From positions 604,729 through 668,728 of the forward strand of contig CALYLW010000121.1 in NCBI GenBank assembly GCA_944989445.1: 64,000 bases of DNA. Direction: 5' to 3'. Below are positions 58,366 through 64,000 of this stretch, one piece after another. Position numbers and translations under genes: made by a program. Position 1 is the stretch's first letter, and each line of letters begins with the position of its first letter. The stretch comes from Ampullaceana balthica (taxonomy: Eukaryota > Mollusca > Gastropoda > Lymnaeidae). Below the pieces are notes generated by a model. The model saw nothing but the letters and a program-made list of their open reading frames with translations, was not told where the DNA came from and searched no databases.

Positions 58366-61300
58366 ATGGCTCTCTGCCGCAGAAGACGAGCAGCTACCGC
58401 TGGGCGGGCATCTCGGCGCCGTCTCATGCACAGCACCGGACACAACATCGTCAACATTGGGATTGAAGACAAGTACCGCAAGTTTTTATCCGATATTTAC
58501 ACGACGCTTATAGAGATCAAGTGGAGGTAATTGCTCAGTTGTTTTTCTTCTAAATCATTAACTTAATGGGAGATAATTTGAGGCGTTGCCTTTTTATTAT
58601 CAGGTGGATCAAACCTCTTCTGGGATAATTTAAAAAAAACAAAATCAATTTATACTTCGATTAATGGATATTGTTTTGAACAATGTATCAGTAGCAGTAA
58701 AATGGTGAAATGTGGGGTGGGGTGGAATGTCCCCTTTTTTCTGCTATGGTACAACCCAGCCCCACCCCCACCCAATTATTTATACGCGTGACGTCATTAC
58801 GGATGACGCTATTAAACTACCCTACCACTATTGACATATTGTTGGTCATTTATATAATAATAGTAAAAATTTGATAATTTATATAGGGCAGTTACATAAA
58901 AATAGTAACACACATTTATGAATTCATTCAATCCAGATCATTCATATCCTAAATACAACATGTAATGACATTACGGTGCATATAAGTATAAGCTACTCTG
59001 AGAACAACATTTTAAAAACGCAACTTAATTTTCTATTATATGTTTTTTTTGTGTTTTGTCTTTGTTTTGAAGTAGCACTAATTTTTCAACGTAAGAAAAA
59101 AAATGAATCTGCCACTACGCCTACCATCCTTCTACCATCACTCTAATTCCAGCTCTACCATCCTTATCTTATCTTATCTTATCTTATCTGTTTACAGACG
59201 CTCCTTCTATACAGAAGATTATTGCGTCCTACGCTTATCTATGGTTTGTGTTTAGTCCTGCATTTTTATTAGAGATTTAAATGTTGATAAAGTGTTGGTT
59301 TTCCTGGATTCTTCAGGCAACACATTCCACGCCCGAATTCCGGACGGGAAGAAGGAAAACCATCTCATCACCTGCTCAACCAACCTAACAATCATACCCG
59401 CCATATCTTATACTTTAATTCTTATAACTATTTATTTTGATTAATAAAAAGAAGTTAATTGTTACTACCATAATTATTTTAATATTCAAGGACTTCACTT
59501 GCACATAATCTACAGAAGTTAACTTTAAAGAAAAAGTATGCATTTTTTAGCATTTAAAAACTCAAAAGACTTCTGCACAAAAATATGGCAAGAAAAATAT
59601 TGATGGGCACGAGAAATATGTTTGCGTAAGGCACAAAGCGTCACAGTATAATCTTTTACCGGAGAGCGAACTCAAATCGAGAGGATGAAGCACCAATAAC
59701 GTCACAATAACTGACCGGATGTGACAGGTAGACGAGACACCGCACCTGCTCAACAACAGTGCTTCAGTGGCTTGTGCACTTTCACTAAAAATAAGACAAC
59801 AAAAATATTAAACGTTTTAAATTTAATGTAATATAATAAATAAATGAAGTATGCAGCAAATTTTGTTGATTTAAAAAGTCAAATTAAGCCTTCCATTTCA
59901 CAATATTTGTGAGAAAGAATTATTTTTGTTTGAAAAAAATGTACAGCTGTCCCAGCATGATCAACATAAATTCTTTTCGACATCTTAAAAAAAAAGTGCA
60001 TATTTTTTTCTTGGCACTGGAATTCGAAATCAGTTAAAGAGACCCAGTGTCTACTTTGAATCAAAGATAATACAGAAAGTACCCCGCTACCCCCCCCCTT
60101 TTTTTTTACAATATCCGTCCCTTAAACATATTTTAAAGTTCCATTTTCTTTGTAGCACACACCAAATTTTATTCAAATTATTAATTTTAAAAATAATTAA
60201 TAATTTATATCTTAAAGTGTGCATATTTTCTTCTCTACAAAGATGGAACATTCTAATCTTCGTCAGCGGGTTCGTACTAGCATGGGTGCTGTTCGCGTGT
60301 GTGTACTACCTCCTTTGCTATCTACACGGCGACCTGGACGAACAGCCAGACGGCTTTGTACCGTGCCTCGAGAACGTGAACTCGTTTGCGGGCGCCTATC
60401 TTTTCTCCATAGAAACCATGACAACGATTGGCTACGGCTCGCGCTATCAGACGGAGGCGTGCCCCGGGATGTACATAGCCGTTATGCTCCAGTCAATCAT
60501 CGGAGCAGGTCTGCAGTTTGCTCTGGCAAGCATCGTTGTTTCTAAAACCAGACGGGCGAAACGGTGAGTAGATATTTTATTTCAGCATTAGTTAGGAATT
60601 AGAAGGTAGTTTTGCTGGACATTTCCGGCTAATACGTTGGTTTTGGTATTTACAGACATTCACCAGGACCGGCTTTATGGTAAATTGCACCATGTACTAT
60701 GTAGGCGTTCATCGGCCCGGTCGGCGCTCTCCTACGGCATACGACTCTCCCAACCTTCGTATTTCCCGTTCCGTATATCATTCATAAGTCTTATTTTCCC
60801 CCTTTTATTGCGACGCAATGGTTATTCCAAGCACATGTTATTTATTATATATGACCAACACAATTTAGTTCACTCATAAGTCTAACTTGACTGATGTTCA
60901 ACATCACCACGGGGACTTACAAAAATAGTTTATGGGGCTTCAACCATATCCACGCTTTGCATTAAGTAGACACCTCAGCCGACGCCGCGCGCCGAATACG
61001 CCGCCGAATTTTCGTCCGCCAAAATCTGCTGGAAAATATGCGGCGCGCCGCATTAGCCTAACAGCTGATAAACTACATAGCGTTTGTTTTATTCATGACA
61101 ATTATAAACTGATATTCTAAGTGCCTATCAGGTATTGAGTGGCAGAAACTGAATGAGTGGAATGCATTCATGCACTGTCTTAGTTGGACAGCATAGGGCG
61201 TCCATAAAGCACGTCACGCTATTTTTGACATTTTTACCCCCCCCCCTCCCTCCCCCTATCACAAATCTTGGACCCATCCCCCTAAAGTACGTCACACTTT

Positions 61301-63600
61301 CGAACAAAAATTATTTTTTGCATTAACAAAATAATTAGATTTAATATAAAACACCGTGACGTCACACATGGCCGGACCCCTCCTCCCCGTGTCACAAACT
61401 GTCACACTTTCTTACACCCCTCCGCCCCCTCTGACGTACTTTATGGACGGCCCATATACAACTTTTTGTTTCTCTATTGTTTACAATAATAAAACTTTTT
61501 CTGAATTATTGTAAAAGTGTTTTATTGCTGAAGTTTTATTACTTCATTATTGGCCAGGCTTCAGCCGAATTTCATCCGAATATTTCGTAATCAGCCGAAA
61601 ATCAGCCGCAAATGTCAATTTACGGAGAAATCCGGCTAATCCGGATATCCGCCACAAAATTATGTCAGTCAACCGAAATTAAAAAAAAATTCGGCTGGCA
61701 GATATAGCATTAAGGCACGGGTCTCACAACATATAAGATCTCACACCATATAGGTCGCCCCTCCTTGCTCTTTTGTCGGAGCATGATTCGCCCATAACTA
61801 GTGGCTTGTGGTCAGACAAAAGTGGTCATTGAAATGAGTGAGCCTTAAAAACACGGAAAAAAAATGTATCTACAAAGAGCCATCCCCAGCGAACAAATGC
61901 AAACAGAAAGAAGTACGAAAATGAAGTGGAACTTATCCGCATTGTGTAGTCCAAGAAACATCAACCAGACAGCTGTTGGGCAGCCTTCCGTCCCTTCCAC
62001 ATCATAATCATAGTGACGGTTAGGAATTTTGCGCCTCAAGAATTTTTGTAACTAGCGCACCCGCCCCCCTCAGCACCCTTACGCAACGCCATTACTGCTA
62101 TTAATGATTCACATTTCATGTCTTGCTGGAAAGCTATGACAGTCGGACTTGACTGCTCCAATGTTTGCTTTTTTGGTGTTGTGTTTTCATCTAAGGAAAT
62201 AAAATGTACCCAGCTGTTGTTATACAAGTTTTAAATATTGGTTTTTATGAATTTTTTAAAAAAATGACATGAAGAGATGAGTTCTGAAGTTATAATTTTC
62301 AAAAATTGGATGCAGTCAATGTTGTTTTTAATAGGCCGCGCAGATGTCTGACCGACGCCGCACAGCAGTTTAGAATTACCGCGCAGCAAATTTTGTAATC
62401 TTTTGCTTTAAAAAATGGATGCTGTGCAACTTTGCACACGAGTTTTTTTAATTTTTGCTTTGCACACGGACCAATGTACCTTAGAGGAAATATTGGATGC
62501 GACAGCGAAGCCAGTTCAGAATATTTCAACATATTTTATTACTCTTTTTAAATCATCGTGAAAAACTTGACCCCCCCCCCAAACCAAACGTATATAGTGC
62601 AATTTCTGACATTGTAACGTATATCACCGTTGTCGCATATACAACGAATCAATTCCCCGTTAAATATATAAACGACATCAAACAATCTTTGAAGGAGATT
62701 TCTATGTCATTTGCTTTACTTTTTAAATAAAGTTTGAGCTGTGAGGACTTGGGTGTTGACTTATTTTCGCTATAGTTTTCCTTTATTTGTTTGTTGATAT
62801 ATATTAAAAAAAATATTTAAAAAAAACAACAACAACAGCAACACCAAAACACATCATTTTTTTGACATATCCAATCCTAATAATTCATGTGCCTTTGACC
62901 TGCCTTTGACCTGCCTTTGACCTGCCTTTGACCTGCCTTTGACCTTTTTGGTAGACACACTGCTTGTAATCCAAAGTTTGCCCTTCCGCTGACCTTCACG
63001 GGTACGAGTCATAAAAAAGGCAATCAGCGTTATCTCAACAAACTTTCAATAAATATATCCTCTAACCCCAGTTGGTCAGACCCTAATAAAAAAAAATATA
63101 CACCACTATTGTCCTTGTGTACTTATTCACCCCTCCCCCCATCTGTTTTAATAGGCGTGGTCAGTCCATTTTGTTCAGCGAGCAAGTGTGCATCTACCAG
63201 CAAGATTCACGTCTTCAGCTGGCTGTACGAGTAGGTGACATGAGGAAGTCTGAGATCGCAGGAGCGCACGCCGAGGGATTTCTCGTGAAAAAGAGCCAAT
63301 CCAAAGACGGTATGAGGTTTTTCACCGTATTTTGCAATTTTGCGCTCTGCTTTTAAAAATGCCCCACTGCAGCTGGAAGCGGGTATAGCCCAAATGTTCA
63401 AATATAGACAATGATGGATTTGGTATATACGCCGCAGAAATAATCCGCTATGCCACCTCACCCCCAGGTACCTTTGTCCCGGTTCGGTCCTACAGAGTGT
63501 CACTCACGGCGGAGAGCGGTAGGGATGAGATCTTCTTCCCATGGCCCACGCAAATTCTTCACGTCGTTGATGAAGATTCGCCACTCTGGTCGCTGTCCAG
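58366..63600 (+). CDS. Inward-rectifier potassium channel (Kir family), 5' four exons
   Basis: This is a plasma-membrane K+ channel subunit forming tetramers. Exons: 58366-58526, 60243-60563, 63155-63309, 63468-63600, all with clean GT-AG sites and compatible phases; 256 residues so far, with the rest off the right edge. The order is an Arg-rich cytosolic start, NIGIEDKYRKFLSDIYTTLI slide-helix region, M1 (about 55-80), an extracellular turret with C95, the filter TIGYG at 115-119, C127, M2 (about 129-154) and a basic KTRRAKRR motif for phosphoinositide binding. A beta-rich cytosolic domain follows (SEQVCIYQQDSRLQLAVRVG... VDEDSPLWSLS). C95 and C127 are 32 apart, as is the conserved disulphide pair of Kir channels. 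The M2 residue aligned with the Kir2.1 rectification aspartate is Q145. The subtype cannot be assigned. The start was chosen at the first ATG after an in-frame stop. Confidence 0.93.
59160..59350 (-). mobile_element. LINE 3' end fragment
   Basis: The segment from AGACGCTCCTTCTATACAG to CACGCCCGAATTCCGGA closely matches 42090-42235, the 3' UTR of the RT-bearing LINE fragment. It is flanked by (TTATC)5 at 59168-59192, presumably the microsatellite tail of the element on the minus strand. It lies in Kir intron 1. Confidence 0.65.
60243..60563 (+). CDS. Kir exon 2, M1-pore-M2
   Basis: This single exon encodes the whole transmembrane core: WNILIFVSGFVLAWVLFACV (M1), LHGDLDEQPDGFVPCLENVN (turret), SFAGAYLFSIETMTTIGYGS (pore helix and filter) and MYIAVMLQSIIGAGLQFALA (M2), ending SKTRRAKR. 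It is GC-rich relative to its surroundings, as are the other Kir exons. Confidence 0.95.
60960..61700. repeat. CAGCCGAA-rich element with a nested MITE
   Basis: A GC-rich left block (61005-61062, GGCGCGCCGC-type) and a right block with several CAGCCGAA/TCCGAATA repeats (61560-61700) seem to belong together. An intact GTCCATAAA-type MITE lies between them. Nothing is coding. It is in Kir intron 2. Confidence 0.35.
61196..61453. mobile_element. GTCCATAAA-ended MITE, intact copy
   Basis: It starts GGGCGTCCATAAAGCACGTC and ends in the inverse complement of GGGCCGTCCATAAAGTACGT. It is about 258 bp with C-rich runs inside. It matches the ends of the split element at 41829-43371. Confidence 0.7.
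62158..62553 (+). repeat. 396-bp direct repeat, left copy
   Basis: By eye it differs from 63605-64000 at only one base, at constant offset 1447. It contains a CAATGTTGT...GAAATATTGG MITE (62322-62497). The right copy is cut by the window end, so the true repeat may be longer. Confidence 0.92.
62888..62950 (+). repeat. Tandem GACCTGCCTTT repeat
   Basis: Five near-perfect copies of an 11-bp GACCTGCCTTT unit, ending GACCTTTTTGG. It lies in Kir intron 2. Confidence 0.85.
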
Positions 63601-63604
63601 GTAA

Positions 63605-64000
63605 CCAATGTTTGCTTTTTTGGTGTTGTGTTTTCATCTAAGGAAATAAAATGTACCCAGCTGTTGTTATACAAGTTTTAAATATTGGTTTTTATGAATT
63701 TTTTAAAAAAATGACATGAAGAGATGAGTTCTGAAGTTATAATTTTCAAAAATTGGATGCAGTCAATGTTGTTTTTAATAGGCCGCGCAGATGTCTGACC
63801 GACGCCGCACAGCAGTTTAGAATTACCGCGCAGCAAATTTTGTAATCTTTTGCTTTAAAAAATGGATGCTGTGCAACTTTGCACACGAGTTTTTTTTATT
63901 TTTGCTTTGCACACGGACCAATGTACCTTAGAGGAAATATTGGATGCGACAGCGAAGCCAGTTCAGAATATTTCAACATATTTTATTACTCTTTTTAAAT
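63605..64000 (+). repeat. 396-bp direct repeat, right copy (runs off the window)
   Basis: It begins four bases after the end of Kir exon 4, so only the donor GTAA separates the exon from the repeat. The MITE inside it is at 63769-63944. See the left copy at 62158-62553. Confidence 0.92.

Overview
This is eukaryotic, intron-rich, AT-rich animal DNA. The coding exons are short, GT-AG spliced and separated by introns packed with degenerate transposons. The best fit is a lophotrochozoan, probably a gastropod mollusc. That is an inference from the protein sequences, the Meta/DeuSINE-type SINE and the Penelope-type hammerhead-like motifs; the sequence does not prove the species.

Three protein-coding genes are present. 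(1) Minus strand, 36018 down past position 1: the first 49 coding exons (6499 nt, about 2166 codons) of UBR4, the giant N-recognin E3 ubiquitin ligase. They run from the start codon through the UBR box to a WD-like stretch; the C-terminal catalytic half lies off the left edge. Intron 1 is about 7 kb and the later introns are mostly 0.1-2 kb. (2) Plus strand, 45302-49207: INTS12, the PHD-finger subunit of Integrator. Five exons are clean, but the last coding exon does not join in frame. Just before it lies a tract of 788 bases without a single C, which is the strangest object in the window. (3) Plus strand, 58366-63600 and continuing off the right edge: four exons of an inward-rectifier potassium channel (Kir) with a TIGYG filter.

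The rest is repeats. There are three long copies and two fragments of one pogo/Tigger-like non-autonomous element (2.7-4.2, 19.2-20.5 and 31.9-33.3 kb; pieces near 31.4 and 47.4 kb). There are also other TIR elements, SINEs, LINE tails and RT remnants, and Penelope-like hammerhead motifs near 15.8, 33.9 and 43.2 kb. A palindromic element that has duplicated itself in tandem lies at 36.6-38.9 kb. From 50.2 to 57.3 kb there are five unrelated tandem arrays (23 bp, about 55 bp, CAA-rich, 22 bp, 35 bp). A 396-bp near-identical direct repeat occurs at 62.16-62.55 and 63.61-64.00 kb, the second copy starting just after a Kir splice donor.

The three genes have no evident joint function; they are neighbours in an ordinary animal chromosome. 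No CRISPR, viral gene or toxin gene was recognised. All exon borders were set by eye from splice signals, reading phase and family similarity.
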